This document shows, one piece after another, positions 16,044-26,087 of a DNA stretch of 46,248 bases. Position 1 is the first letter of the stretch; each line of letters begins with the position of its first letter. This DNA is from Gammaproteobacteria bacterium. GTDB taxonomy: Bacteria > Pseudomonadota > Gammaproteobacteria > Pseudomonadales > Halieaceae. A program made the position numbers and the translations under genes. The DNA is taken from NCBI GenBank assembly GCA_030433415.1, contig JAUIMF010000020.1:1-46248 (forward strand). Direction: 5' to 3'. The notes under the pieces are model-generated. The model searched no databases and was not told where the DNA came from. It saw only the letters and a list, made by a program, of their open reading frames with translations.

Positions 16044-16799
16044 TCACGCCAGCAGACCCGCAAGCGCATCACAGGTGAGCTTCACACCGACAACCATCAG
16101 GAACAGCGCGATCAGCCGGTAGTAAAATCGCGGATTCGATAATGACACCAGGCGTTTACCCAGCAACACACCCAGCGGCGCGAAAGGAACCAGGGCGAGC
16201 GAATACAACAGGTTTTCACCATTGAACTGCCCCAGCAGCCAGTACGGCGGCAGTTTCAGCAGATTCACAACCCAGAAGAACACACCCGCCGTACCGGCAT
16301 AGACCATGGGCGGCAATCCCTTTGGCAACAGGTACATGGTCAGCGGCGGACCACCCGCGTGAATACTGAAACTGGTGAATCCCGACAAGGTCCCGAAGAA
16401 CCCCGCCGCCCACCGGTTGTGCTTGCGGCCGACATGGGACAACCAGCCCAACAGAGCCTGGGCACCAAACAGGCACGCCACCAGCCCTACCAGCAGGCGC
16501 ATGAAATCCTCGTTCATAGTGTCGGCCAGGAGGTAGCCCAGCATCACTCCGACAAACGCCCCCGGCAGCAGTAGACGCAGCGCCCGCGCATCAAAGTGTC
16601 CGCGATAGCTGTAGATAACAACGAGATCCATGACCACCAGAATCGGCAGCAGAATCGCCGCCGCCTGCGCCGGGGACATCATCAGCGCCATCAGGGGCAC
16701 GGCGAGAATAGCTACGGCGCCGCCAAAGCCGCCCTTGGCCACACCGTAAAGCAGTACCGCGGGAATACTGACCAGATAAAACGCCGGGTCACTCAACAT
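16044..16799 (-). CDS. TauE/SafE family sulfite or anion exporter
   Basis: A 251-residue polytopic inner-membrane protein of usual length. Seven or eight hydrophobic segments can be seen, in two repeats of the family. Conserved features are GVAKGGFGGAVAILAVPLMA at the N-terminus and FGTLSGFTSFSIHAGGPP at the start of the second half. Members export sulfite, sulfoacetate or other organosulfur anions. It lies directly after purC with three bases between, and before the DUF442 gene. The latter association is functionally meaningful; the purC neighbour is probably only a transcript partner. Confidence 0.9.
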   Translation of the reverse strand: MLSDPAFYLVSIPAVLLYGVAKGGFGGAVAILAVPLMALMMSPAQAAAILLPILVVMDLVVIYSYRGHFDARALRLLLPGAFVGVMLGYLLADTMNEDFMRLLVGLVACLFGAQALLGWLSHVGRKHNRWAAGFFGTLSGFTSFSIHAGGPPLTMYLLPKGLPPMVYAGTAGVFFWVVNLLKLPPYWLLGQFNGENLLYSLALVPFAPLGVLLGKRLVSLSNPRFYYRLIALFLMVVGVKLTCDALAGLLA

Positions 16800-16802
16800 C
16801 CG

Positions 16803-17903
16803 TCAAGCCAGCAGGCGCAGCTGTGACAGCAGGTCGAGCATGCTCTCGCGCGGTGCGTCTGATACGACCAGGTTTGCACCCGTACGCTGTGCTGCACTGC
16901 GGTAGGTCTCAGCGAGATCCAGAAAGAAGCTGTCGGGTACGCGGCGGGTCTCGGCCAGCGCTTTGCGCTCGTCCATGCGATCGGCGTTCAACAGTACATC
17001 GCGATCCGGCACCCAGGCCATGAGCGCCTCGCGAAACTGCTCCTTGCTATGCTCGCGGGGACTGCCCTGCTCCCAGTCTTCGCGTCGCCAGATGCGTGAA
17101 GAATCCGGGGTGCCGACTTCATCCATGTAGATCAGCTCTCGCGAACCATCGACAGCGGGAGCCAGACCAAACTCAAACTTGGTATCAACCAGTAACTCAC
17201 CCTGCTGAGCAAGAACTTCTTCGATCACCTCGAAGCCCCTGGCGAGGGCCTGCTGGCAAGCTTTCACATCGTCATCATTACGCAGCCCAAATTCCCGCCA
17301 GTAGCGTGCAATGAGTGATGGCGCCACAGGCGCATCGTCGTTCTCGGGCACGCCGTCGAGTCCTCGCATCACACCCTTCGTAGATGGCGTGAACAACAGC
17401 TCGGGCAACTTCGCGTACTGGGACAACCCATCGGGAAGCGTTACCCCGCCAACGCTGCGTTCACCCCGGCTGTAGGCCCGCCACAGCGACCCGGTGAGAT
17501 AGCGCCGGGCAATCGCCTCAAAGCGCAGGGGCTGTGCCTGGCGCACGATCCACAGCATGGGATGGGGCATTTCGAGCAGGTGATGGGATTCCAGCTTTGC
17601 CCGCTCGAACGCAGAGAACCAGTGCGCCGCAATGGCATTCAGCGCCGCACCTTTGCCCGGCACACCGTCCAGTGATTCGGCGCGCCACAGGCAGTCAAAT
17701 GCCGAAAGCCGGTCCGAGATCACCATGATGGCCAGATCACTGTCCGGACTGATCGCGTAACCGCGCTCCTCGATGAGTCGCCGGGAATCAGAGGGACGGA
17801 GAAAATAAACGGAGCGCACTTTGCCGCTGTGCACAGGTCTTTCGACAGCGATGGACAGATCGTCGCTGATCGTCATTACGGCGCTCGACGCGCTTTCAGT
17901 CAT
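16803..17903 (-). CDS. purC: Phosphoribosylaminoimidazole-succinocarboxamide synthase, long form
   Basis: A 366-residue SAICAR synthase that joins CAIR and aspartate with ATP in purine biosynthesis. It is of the long type known from yeast Ade1 and some proteobacteria, not the 237-residue E. coli type. Visible motifs are GKVRSVYFL for the nucleotide site, ISDRLSAFD, VRQAQPLRFEAIARRYLTGS and LLVDTKFEFGL, then IYMDEVGTPDSSR. The ATG at 17903 has AGGAGG nine bases upstream; the open frame to 18113 runs into the next gene and is rejected. It follows the nucleoside transporter by 38 bp, so uptake, salvage and de novo synthesis genes are grouped. Confidence 0.95.
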   Translation of the reverse strand: MTESASSAVMTISDDLSIAVERPVHSGKVRSVYFLRPSDSRRLIEERGYAISPDSDLAIMVISDRLSAFDCLWRAESLDGVPGKGAALNAIAAHWFSAFERAKLESHHLLEMPHPMLWIVRQAQPLRFEAIARRYLTGSLWRAYSRGERSVGGVTLPDGLSQYAKLPELLFTPSTKGVMRGLDGVPENDDAPVAPSLIARYWREFGLRNDDDVKACQQALARGFEVIEEVLAQQGELLVDTKFEFGLAPAVDGSRELIYMDEVGTPDSSRIWRREDWEQGSPREHSKEQFREALMAWVPDRDVLLNADRMDERKALAETRRVPDSFFLDLAETYRSAAQRTGANLVVSDAPRESMLDLLSQLRLLA

Positions 17904-17941
17904 GAACAGATTCCTCCTGAAAACACCCGGCCCGTACCTCT

Positions 17942-19162
17942 TCAGGCGATGGACAGGTAGAAACTGGCGATCGCCGCACTCATCAGGTTGGCCATAAATC
18001 CGGCCAGTACCGCGCGCAATCCGAGCTTCGCGATGAGCGGTCGGCGCTCGGGAGCCAGCGTCCCCAAGCCCCCGATAAGAATCGCAATCGAAGAAAAATT
18101 GGCGAACCCGCACAGGGCAAACGAGACCACGGCCTGCGCATGGGCACTGAGCTGCGCGCGATCTTCGTAGAAGGCCCCAAAAGCAACGAATTCATTGAGC
18201 ACCAGCTTTTGGCCTATGAGATTGCCCGCGACCGCGGACTCCTCCCAGGGCACCCCCAGCAGGTACGCAAGGGGACGAAACAGATTGCCCAGCAGCAGCT
18301 CAAGAGACAGGCTTTCGATACCCAGCCACCCCCCGGCCCAGGTCAGCAGGCCATTGACCAGGGCGATCAGGCCCACAAAGGCCAGCAGCATAGCGCCGAT
18401 ATTAACTGCCAGCGCCAGGCCATTGGCGGCTCCCGTCGCCGCCGCATCAAATACATTGACGCTGCGCTCTATGCTCAGGTGCAGGTCCTGCTCGGATTTC
18501 GGCAGCTCATCCTCCTCGGGAACCAACAGCTTGGCCATCAGCAGCCCTCCAGGGGCCGCCATAAAACTCGCCGCCAACAGATAGCGCATTTCCACACCCA
18601 GGGCGACGTAGCCAGCCAGCACCGAGCCCGCCACCGTCGCCATGCCCCCGACCATCACCGCGAACAGCTCAGAGCGCGTCATGCCGCCCACGTAGGGTTT
18701 TATCACCAGGGGCGCCTCGGTCTGACTCACAAACACATTGGCGGTCGCAGACATGGACTCCGCGGGGCTCGTGCCCAACACGGCACGCAGCGCTCCTCCG
18801 AGCACCCGGATGAGCCAGCCCATCATGCCGATGTGATAGAGCACCGCCACAAGGGCCGAAAAAAAGATGATGATGGGCAGCACATGAAAGGCAAAGACAA
18901 AGCCGACCTCATAGCGACCGATATCACCAAAGACGAAATCGATACCCGCCTGACCATAGGCGATGATGCTGTAGACTCCATTGGACAAGGACTCCAGCGC
19001 CCGCCGCCCCGCTGGAAGGTAAAGCGCCAGCCCTGCGATACCCGCCTGCAGAAAAAATGCGCCACCCACGGTGCGCAGGGACACGGCGCGGCGATTCAGG
19101 GACAGGCCCCAAGCGACAACCAGCAGCAACACCATCGCCAGCAACGAGAGTAGCGTAATCAC
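17942..19162 (-). CDS. NupC-type concentrative nucleoside transporter (CNT family)
   Basis: A 406-residue inner-membrane symporter that imports nucleosides with protons or sodium. It has eight or more hydrophobic segments. CNT signatures are [20 protein letters not shown] in the first substrate-binding hairpin, and [13 protein letters not shown] and [15 protein letters not shown] in the C-terminal half. The GTG start overlaps the TGA of udk by four bases, which indicates coupled translation with uridine kinase. Together they would take up uridine or cytidine and phosphorylate it. Confidence 0.93.
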   Translation of the reverse strand: MITLLSLLAMVLLLVVAWGLSLNRRAVSLRTVGGAFFLQAGIAGLALYLPAGRRALESLSNGVYSIIAYGQAGIDFVFGDIGRYEVGFVFAFHVLPIIIFFSALVAVLYHIGMMGWLIRVLGGALRAVLGTSPAESMSATANVFVSQTEAPLVIKPYVGGMTRSELFAVMVGGMATVAGSVLAGYVALGVEMRYLLAASFMAAPGGLLMAKLLVPEEDELPKSEQDLHLSIERSVNVFDAAATGAANGLALAVNIGAMLLAFVGLIALVNGLLTWAGGWLGIESLSLELLLGNLFRPLAYLLGVPWEESAVAGNLIGQKLVLNEFVAFGAFYEDRAQLSAHAQAVVSFALCGFANFSSIAILIGGLGTLAPERRPLIAKLGLRAVLAGFMANLMSAAIASFYLSIA

Positions 19163-19797
19163 GTGTCAGCCCCGTGCTGGCCCAATACCATGGTGCGCAC
19201 CACATCCAGGGCCACGCGGTTTCGTCCGCCCCGTGTGATCACCATATCGGCGTGGCGTGAACTTGGCGCGATAAACTCCTGGTACATGGGCCGCACGGTC
19301 GCCTCATACTGTTTGATGACGCTCTCCAGCGTGCGACCCCGCTCGCGGACATCGCGCTGAATACGCCGCAGCAGGCAGACATCCAGCGCCGTGTCCATGT
19401 AAAAGCGCATATCGAACGCCTCGCGCAGGGCCTTGTTGGTCAGCAGCAGAATCCCCTCCACCACAATTACCCGCGCCGGCTCCACCGTCACCGTGCGGTC
19501 GCTACGCGTGTGTTGGGCGTAGTCGTATACCGGGACCTCAATGGGCTCTCCTGAGCGCAGGCGGTTGAGTTGCTCCGCCAGCAGATCCTGTTCTATCGCC
19601 TGGGGATGGTCGTAGTTCACCACCTCGCGCTCCGCGAAGCTCAGGTGGGTCTGGTCACGGTAATAGGCATCTTCCTTGATCAGTGCCAGGGGCAACCCCG
19701 GCGCTTCGCCACGAAGTTCCTCACACAAAGTCTGTGCGAAGAGGCTCTTACCAGACCCCGAGGGTCCCGCGATGGCGATAATGGTGGGCGCGGACAT
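19159..19797 (-). CDS. udk: Uridine kinase
   Basis: A 212-residue P-loop kinase that phosphorylates uridine and cytidine to the monophosphates. The Walker A motif is [13 protein letters not shown] at residues 10-22. EDAYYRDQ and [14 protein letters not shown] follow as in the Udk family, then [12 protein letters not shown] (Walker B region) and [17 protein letters not shown]. It starts four bases after the stop of trpS and overlaps the nucleoside transporter, forming a tight trpS-udk-nupC unit. Confidence 0.95.
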   Translation of the reverse strand: MSAPTIIAIAGPSGSGKSLFAQTLCEELRGEAPGLPLALIKEDAYYRDQTHLSFAEREVVNYDHPQAIEQDLLAEQLNRLRSGEPIEVPVYDYAQHTRSDRTVTVEPARVIVVEGILLLTNKALREAFDMRFYMDTALDVCLLRRIQRDVRERGRTLESVIKQYEATVRPMYQEFIAPSSRHADMVITRGGRNRVALDVVRTMVLGQHGADT

Positions 19798-19801
19798 CGG
19801 T

Positions 19802-20824
19802 TTAGGTCAGCGCGCGGATGCCGACCGCGTCGCGCACCTTCGCCATCAATGGAACACTGTATTCCCGGGCGCGCCCGGCACCTGCGCGCAGCACGGACTC
19901 GATGTGACCCGGGTCCGCCATCAGACGCTCATACTCCTGCCGGGGCCCCTGTAGTTCGTCGTTTATGCGCTCAAAAAGCTGCTTTTTGGCCTCGCCCCAG
20001 GCGATGCCCTCCGCAAAGGCATTGCGCATGTACGCCACGCCGTCGGCATCCGCAAAGGCACACCACAGTTGGAACACGGTCGACGAATCGGGGTCCTTGG
20101 GCTCGCCGGGCTCCAGTAGATTCGTGCGCACCTTGTTCACCGCCTTGCGCAGGCGCTTCTCAGTATCAAACAGGGGGATCGTATTGTTGTAGCTCTTGCT
20201 CATCTTGCGCCCGTCCAGCCCCTGCAACACGGCGGCGTCATCGTCCACAACCGCTTCGGGCAGCACGAACAGCTCCGCAAAGTTGTGATTAAAGCGCTGG
20301 GCGATATCGCGGGCCATCTCGACATGCTGGATCTGGTCGCGGCCGACGGGAATATCGTGGGCCCGAAACATGAGAATATCGGCGGCCATTAGTACGGGAT
20401 AGCTGAACAGCCCCATCGTTACGGCGAAGTCGGGGTCTTCCCCCGCCTCTTCGTTAGCCTGTACGGCGGCCTTGTAGGCATGGGCTCGGTTCATGAGTCC
20501 CTTTGCCGCACTGCAGTTCAGGATCCAGGTCAGCTCGGGGATTTCCGGAATATCAGACTGACGGTAGAACACCGATTTCTGCGTATCCAGACCAAGCGCC
20601 AGCCAGGTCGCCGCGATCTCGAGCGTCGAGCGCTGCACCTGATCCGGGTCCGAACATTTGATCAGCGCGTGGTAGTCCGCCAGAAAAAAGAATGACTCCC
20701 GCTCCCCCGCTGCTGCGGCCGCGATAGCCGGGCGAATCGCTCCCACATAGTTGCCCAGGTGCGGCGTTCCCGTCGTGGTGATTCCGGTGAGAACGCGACG
20801 CGGCGCTTCTGCGCTGTACTCCAT
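19802..20824 (-). CDS. trpS: Tryptophan--tRNA ligase
   Basis: A 340-residue class I aminoacyl-tRNA synthetase that charges tRNA-Trp. The HIGH-type signature is [12 protein letters not shown] near residue 18 and the KMSKS loop is [12 protein letters not shown] near residue 205. [16 protein letters not shown] between them is typical of bacterial TrpRS. The ATG at 20824 is preceded by AAGGACC. It heads a short operon with udk and the nucleoside transporter. Confidence 0.96.
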   Translation of the reverse strand: MEYSAEAPRRVLTGITTTGTPHLGNYVGAIRPAIAAAAAGERESFFFLADYHALIKCSDPDQVQRSTLEIAATWLALGLDTQKSVFYRQSDIPEIPELTWILNCSAAKGLMNRAHAYKAAVQANEEAGEDPDFAVTMGLFSYPVLMAADILMFRAHDIPVGRDQIQHVEMARDIAQRFNHNFAELFVLPEAVVDDDAAVLQGLDGRKMSKSYNNTIPLFDTEKRLRKAVNKVRTNLLEPGEPKDPDSSTVFQLWCAFADADGVAYMRNAFAEGIAWGEAKKQLFERINDELQGPRQEYERLMADPGHIESVLRAGAGRAREYSVPLMAKVRDAVGIRALT

Positions 20825-20881
20825 TGTTGGTCCTTGTGCTCTGAGGTGATGTTTGGATGGATGGGAACGTCTACGGCTGAC

Positions 20882-22186
20882 TCAGTTTCCGGAATTGAGG
20901 GGCGGTCCGGCAATGGAAAAATACGCGGTCAGAATCTGCTGCAGTGTCCAGCCATCGCGACTTCCCGCCAGTTCCCGAATCGAATGCATGCCAAACGTGG
21001 GCACACCCACGTCCAGCGTGGTCACGCCAAGTTCCCCGGCAGTGATGGGTCCGATGGTGCTGCCACAGGCCATGTCCGAGCGCATGACAAAACTCTGCAC
21101 CGGCAGATCCAGGTCGCGGGCCAGCAGTCGGAAGAGCGCCATGCCATCACTCGAACTGGCATAACGCTGGCTCGCATTCACTTTGATGACGGGACCGGCA
21201 TTGAGCACCGGTCCGTGCTTTGCGTCATGCTTGTCAGCGTAGTTTGGATGCACACCATGAGCGTTATCGGCGCTGATCATCATGGACCGGCGCATCAACT
21301 CCGCCATCGAATCACCCGGCTGCAGCAGGCCCTGAATGAAGTGGCGCAACATGGGCCCCTGCGCGCCGGAAGCCGACAGGGAACCGACTTCTTCGTGGTC
21401 ATTGCAGACCAGCAGGCTCCACCCCGGTTCGCTGGTCTGCAGCATTGCCTGCAGGCCGATATAGCACGACAGAAGATTATCGAGCCTAGCCGAGGCGAGA
21501 AATTCCTGATCCAGGCCGACGAGCGCTGGCCCCTGCGTATCGTAAAAACACAGCTCGAAATCCAGCACCTCTACAGGCTCGGATACCGCGCCTTCGCGTT
21601 GCAGTTGCTGCGCCAGCAGTTGACGCAGGTCCAGATCGTCACCATCGGCTGCCGTTGCGAGAATCGGTGCCATCTGGGTCTGGGCGTTCACGCTACGATT
21701 ACTGTTGGCTTCCCGATCCAGATGTATCGCCAGGCTTGGGATGACAGCGATGGGATCCCGAAAATCAACGAGCGCCGTAGCCACCCCACCATCGGGATGG
21801 GCATAGCTCACGCGCCCGGCCAACGACAGATCGCGATCAAACCAGGGATTGAGCAATGCGCCGCCATAGACCTGCACACCCAGTTGTTGATAACCGCTGG
21901 CTTTCAGTTCCGGTGTCGGTTTAACCATCAGGCAGGGGCTATCGGTGTGTGCACCGACCATGCGCAAACCGTCGGACATCAACGGATTTTTACCGGGGCG
22001 AAGCGCGATCACACTGCCGCCCTGACGGACCACCACTCCGGGCCCACCGGGCTCTGGCGACCGCTCTGCAGCGTTGACAAAGCCCGCGTCGAGGCAGGCC
22101 CGTTCCAGCGATCGCGCCGCATGAAACGGCGTGGTCGCTTCGCCGAGGAACGCCAGCAGCCCCTCATTGAATTGTTGCATGTTCAT
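20882..22186 (-). CDS. apeB: M18 family aminopeptidase
   Basis: A 434-residue dinuclear zinc aminopeptidase that removes N-terminal residues, usually acidic ones, from peptides in the cytoplasm. Metal and catalytic motifs are GAHTDSPCLMVKP near residue 80, NDHEEVGSLSASGAQ, SADNAHGVHPNY and the C-terminal FGMHSIREL. Length agrees with E. coli/Pseudomonas ApeB. The ATG directly follows the TAA of the upstream dehydrogenase gene, so the two are cotranscribed; a second in-frame ATG two codons on is also possible. Confidence 0.94.
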   Translation of the reverse strand: MNMQQFNEGLLAFLGEATTPFHAARSLERACLDAGFVNAAERSPEPGGPGVVVRQGGSVIALRPGKNPLMSDGLRMVGAHTDSPCLMVKPTPELKASGYQQLGVQVYGGALLNPWFDRDLSLAGRVSYAHPDGGVATALVDFRDPIAVIPSLAIHLDREANSNRSVNAQTQMAPILATAADGDDLDLRQLLAQQLQREGAVSEPVEVLDFELCFYDTQGPALVGLDQEFLASARLDNLLSCYIGLQAMLQTSEPGWSLLVCNDHEEVGSLSASGAQGPMLRHFIQGLLQPGDSMAELMRRSMMISADNAHGVHPNYADKHDAKHGPVLNAGPVIKVNASQRYASSSDGMALFRLLARDLDLPVQSFVMRSDMACGSTIGPITAGELGVTTLDVGVPTFGMHSIRELAGSRDGWTLQQILTAYFSIAGPPLNSGN

Positions 22187-23065
22187 TTAGCTTCTCTCTT
22201 GCTGATGGCGCAGGCGGGCGAACAGACTGCTTGTGTCCCAGCGACCGCCACCCATTTGCTGTACGTCGGCATAGTAGCTGTCCACCAGTTCTGCGAGGGG
22301 TAGTGACACCCCCAGGCGCTTCGACTCGTCAGCCACAATACCGAGATCCTTGCGCATCCAGTCTACGGCGAAACCGTGCTCGTACTCACCCGCCAGCATG
22401 GTCAGATAGCGGTTCTCCATCTGCCACGACTGTGCGGCTCCCTGACTGATCACTTCGATCACGTCCGCCGTGTCGAGCCCCGCCGCTTCCGAGAACAGCA
22501 TGGCTTCAGACAGGCCCTGCACAACCCCCGCGATGCAGATCTGATTCACCATCTTCGCCAATTGCCCGGAGCCCGCCGGACCGAGGCGGCGAACGCAGCG
22601 TGCGTAGGCCTGCAACACGGGCTCCGCATGCTGGAAGGCCTGTTCGTCTCCACCACACATAATGGTGAGAGCCCCGCCTTCGGCACCGGCCTGACCGCCA
22701 CTCACCGGCGCGTCGACAAAACCTACGCCCTTCGCTTCACAGCGGGCAGCCATATCCCGGGCCAGTTCAGCCGATGCCGTGGTGTGATCCACCAGCAGCG
22801 CGCCCGGCTCAATGCCCTGCAGCACCCCGCCATCCCCCGTGAGCACCTCGCGGACATCATCGTCGTTGCCGACGCACACGGCAACGACCGCGGCGCCGGC
22901 GACTGCGGCTGCCGGCGTGGAGGCACTGCGGCCGCCAAATTCCTCGCACCACGCGGCGGCCCGCGCGGGTGTACGGTTGAACACCGTGACATCATAGCCG
23001 GCGGCAACAAGATGGCCTGCCATGGGGTAACCCATCACGCCAAGGCCGATAAAAGCGACTTTCAT
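22187..23065 (-). CDS. NAD(P)-dependent beta-hydroxyacid dehydrogenase (3-hydroxyisobutyrate/tartronate semialdehyde reductase type)
   Basis: A 292-residue member of the 6-phosphogluconate dehydrogenase-like superfamily. The nucleotide-binding motif GLGVMGYPMAGHL is at the N-terminus, substrate-binding DAPVSGGQAGAEGG is near residue 120, and the catalytic lysine is in GSGQLAKMVNQ. The family oxidises 3-hydroxyisobutyrate, reduces tartronate or succinate semialdehyde, or handles other beta-hydroxyacids. The substrate is not resolved. An ATG at 23065 with AAGGA upstream is taken as start; an open frame to 23143 overlaps uppP and is rejected. It sits between uppP and apeB on the same strand. Confidence 0.9.
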   Translation of the reverse strand: MKVAFIGLGVMGYPMAGHLVAAGYDVTVFNRTPARAAAWCEEFGGRSASTPAAAVAGAAVVAVCVGNDDDVREVLTGDGGVLQGIEPGALLVDHTTASAELARDMAARCEAKGVGFVDAPVSGGQAGAEGGALTIMCGGDEQAFQHAEPVLQAYARCVRRLGPAGSGQLAKMVNQICIAGVVQGLSEAMLFSEAAGLDTADVIEVISQGAAQSWQMENRYLTMLAGEYEHGFAVDWMRKDLGIVADESKRLGVSLPLAELVDSYYADVQQMGGGRWDTSSLFARLRHQQERS

Positions 23066-23087
23066 CAATAAGGTCCTTCCAAAGCGT

Positions 23088-23885
23088 TCAACTCCACCAC
23101 AGCCCTGCCAGCAGCAGTCCCAGCAGCAGGCGGTAGACAACAAAGGGCATCATGCCCAGGCGCTCCACCAGCGCCAGAAACAGGGCGATACAAAGATACG
23201 CACTGACGGCCGCCACACTGGCACCAAGCACCAACTGTCCCCAGGCCACGGGCTCAGTGGCCTCTATCAGATCGACGGTTTTCAGCAACGCAGCACCGGC
23301 AATGATGGGGATCGAGAGCAGAAACGAGAATCGTGCGGCGGCCTCACGTGACAATCCAAGCAACAGACCGGCGGTAATCGTAATACCGGAGCGGGAGGTA
23401 CCCGGAACCGGGGCAATGGCCTGGGCACAGCCAATGAACAGTGCGGCGCCGAGGGAATTCACGCCGTTAACCCCTGTGCTTGCGCGACGGTCCGCGATGG
23501 CAAGTAGCAGCGCAAAGAATACCGTCGTGCAGATCACCACGGGCACGGTACGCAATTGATCCATGACATTATTCAGCAACAACCCCGACAGAACCGCCGG
23601 CACCGTCGCGACCGCGAGAAACAGGACTTCGCGACCTTCATCGTTCCATTGACGCTGCTCCAGAGCATGGCCACAACCAATGGTCAGGCGAAGCAGCTCT
23701 CGGCGAAAATAGAGCAGCACCGCCAGCAGCGTGCCAAAGTGCACGGCTACATCAAACGCCAGCCCCTGATCGGCCCAGCCCAGCAGCAGCGTCGGCAACA
23801 GAAGATGGGCCGAGCTCGAAATGGGCAGGAATTCCGTCAGCCCCTGAATCAGCGCCAGAACGATGGCCTGCCAGTGCTCGATCAT
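23088..23885 (-). CDS. uppP: Undecaprenyl-diphosphate phosphatase
   Basis: A 265-residue inner-membrane phosphatase (BacA type) that recycles the undecaprenyl carrier used for peptidoglycan and O-antigen synthesis. The two family motifs are present: GLTEFLPISSSAHLLL at the N-terminus with its Glu and Ser residues, and VPGTSRSGITITAGLLLG with its essential Arg near residue 170. About eight hydrophobic segments are visible. Its ATG overlaps the tsaB stop by four bases. Confidence 0.95.
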   Translation of the reverse strand: MIEHWQAIVLALIQGLTEFLPISSSAHLLLPTLLLGWADQGLAFDVAVHFGTLLAVLLYFRRELLRLTIGCGHALEQRQWNDEGREVLFLAVATVPAVLSGLLLNNVMDQLRTVPVVICTTVFFALLLAIADRRASTGVNGVNSLGAALFIGCAQAIAPVPGTSRSGITITAGLLLGLSREAAARFSFLLSIPIIAGAALLKTVDLIEATEPVAWGQLVLGASVAAVSAYLCIALFLALVERLGMMPFVVYRLLLGLLLAGLWWS

Positions 23886-24604
23886 GCTCGCTTGCCCTGT
23901 TCAGCGAGGGTTTTCCAGCCGACCTTCTGTTGCACGTAGTCGGGAAGCACCTGCCCTGCCTGCTCGACCTCGCCCCGAGCAAGTCGTTGCGCAGCGGGCG
24001 CGAGCATATCCTGTGCCTCGGGCAGTAGCTGCGCCCACGCGTCGGGGCCCAACTCCCAGTCCCCGGGCATGGCACTACGGTACGCCAGCCCACTGCCGAT
24101 CACCCGCACCGGCAGATCACCCAGTGATACCGCCTCGGGGGGCAATTCCAGATCCGCCGCCGCAACAATCACCGGTGCGCCCAGTGCAGCCAGATGAGTG
24201 CCATCCACATGAAAAAACGTCGCGTAAAGCTGGTCGATGCGCGCGTCAATGGTACTGAGATAGATGGCGGGAGAAGCGGTATTGTTATGGCGCAGGTACG
24301 TTCGAAGCTGCGTCTCCAGCGTGGACAGGCCGATCGCGGGAATGCCCAGGCTGTAGGCCAGCCCCTGGGCCGCACTGGCGGCGATGCGCAAACCGGTGAA
24401 CGAGCCCGGTCCCTTGCCATAGACAACGGCATCCAGGCCAAGGGATCCCAGGGGACGACCAGCGCAGAGTTCGTCGATGGCCGAAAAGAGCAGTTGTTGA
24501 TGACGGCGCGGCATGACCCTGTGTTGCGCCACCAGCGCACCGTCAACCTGCAAAGCCAGGCTGAGCGCGTCGGTGGCAGTGTCGATGGCCAGCAGATTCT
24601 TCAA
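23882..24604 (-). CDS. tsaB: tRNA threonylcarbamoyladenosine biosynthesis protein TsaB
   Basis: A 240-residue ASKHA-fold protein, the partner of TsaD and TsaE in making t6A37 on ANN-decoding tRNAs. LLAIDTATDALSLAL at the N-terminus and GKGPGSFTGLRI near residue 75 are diagnostic. The start is best placed at a TTG at 24604, which yields the usual N-terminus. The open frame reaches an ATG at 24682, but that would overlap the divergent mobA and add 26 residues unlike the family. A GATAAT-like -10 box on the minus strand (24637-24632) fits the shorter start. Downstream genes are uppP and the dehydrogenase. Confidence 0.9.
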   Translation of the reverse strand: MKNLLAIDTATDALSLALQVDGALVAQHRVMPRRHQQLLFSAIDELCAGRPLGSLGLDAVVYGKGPGSFTGLRIAASAAQGLAYSLGIPAIGLSTLETQLRTYLRHNNTASPAIYLSTIDARIDQLYATFFHVDGTHLAALGAPVIVAAADLELPPEAVSLGDLPVRVIGSGLAYRSAMPGDWELGPDAWAQLLPEAQDMLAPAAQRLARGEVEQAGQVLPDYVQQKVGWKTLAEQGKRA

Positions 24605-24674
24605 GGGTGGGACCCGGCGTAAAAGACCGGAATTATCCCATACAATGCTCCTGCGATCAGTTGGACAAACGATT

Positions 24675-25259
24675 ATGGACACCGACGAGGATGTCGAAGG
24701 CCTGATACTCTGCGGCGGTTACGGGTCCCGCATGGGCGGCGAAGAGAAAGGCCTGCGGGAGTTTCGTGGCAGGCCGGCGGTCACCATCGCAGCCGCAATC
24801 CTCGCCCCGCTGTGTCGCGTCGTGCACATCAGTGCCAACCGAGACCTCGAGGCCTACCGGGCCCTCGACCTCGGACCCGTACGACGGGATCTTCGCGACG
24901 GGTTTCAGGGTCCCCTGGCCGGCCTGGAACAACTTGTACCGCACGTAAAGAGCGACGCTCTGCTGCTGTTGCCCTGTGACATGCCACTGCTGTCTGGCGA
25001 AGTGCCCACGAAACTACTGAGTGTTTTGCACAGCGAAGCTGAACTGCAGCTCACGTATGCCCGCGGAAACGGACGCGATCACTTTCTCTGCGCTGCACTG
25101 CGCCGCTCGGCTCTGCAAGAACTCAGCGCATTTCTCGATGAAGGTCACCGCGCCGTGCGGGCCTGGTATGCAACGCTGGCACACCGCGCCGTCGATTTTT
25201 CACCACCCGCCAGCCTCGGGCTGCGCAACTTCAATCATCCCCAAGATTGGATATCCTGA
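24675..25259 (+). CDS. mobA: Molybdenum cofactor guanylyltransferase
   Basis: A 194-residue nucleotidyltransferase that adds GMP to molybdopterin to form the bis-MGD cofactor of molybdoenzymes. The signature LILCGGYGSRMGGEEKGL is at residues 10-27, with GPLAGLEQ near residue 80 and LLPCDMPLL near residue 100 (metal-binding Asp). NFNHPQDW at the end is typical of MobA. The ATG at 24675 is chosen; the frame is open to 24513, but that part is antisense to tsaB. A TACAAT box lies at 24641-24646. The gene stands alone on this strand, convergent with adk. Confidence 0.92.
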   Translation: MDTDEDVEGLILCGGYGSRMGGEEKGLREFRGRPAVTIAAAILAPLCRVVHISANRDLEAYRALDLGPVRRDLRDGFQGPLAGLEQLVPHVKSDALLLLPCDMPLLSGEVPTKLLSVLHSEAELQLTYARGNGRDHFLCAALRRSALQELSAFLDEGHRAVRAWYATLAHRAVDFSPPASLGLRNFNHPQDWIS

Positions 25260-25260
25260 C

Positions 25261-25285
25261 GAAAAACGGGGGCCTCAGCCCCCGT
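25261..25285 (-). terminator. Rho-independent terminator of adk, likely bidirectional
   Basis: On the minus strand ACGGGGGC pairs with GCCCCCGT around a four-base loop and is followed by TTTTT, directly after the adk stop. On the plus strand the same stem ends mobA transcription with a shorter tail. Confidence 0.85.
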
Positions 25286-25305
25286 TCGTCCTGCCTGCGT
25301 GAGCT

Positions 25306-25980
<675 letters not shown>

Positions 25981-26087
25981 TTAGCCGATCCCCACCCATG
26001 GCTGGATTGACCGGCCGGACACCATACCTAGAGCACCTGCGCCATACAAGCAGCCCTTGGTCGAATGTGAGACACCGTTGATCTGGC

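Noticed and set aside
20759-22303. A 514-codon plus-strand frame opposite the M18 aminopeptidase
   Set aside because: Shadow of apeB and its neighbours; no domain, no ribosome site.
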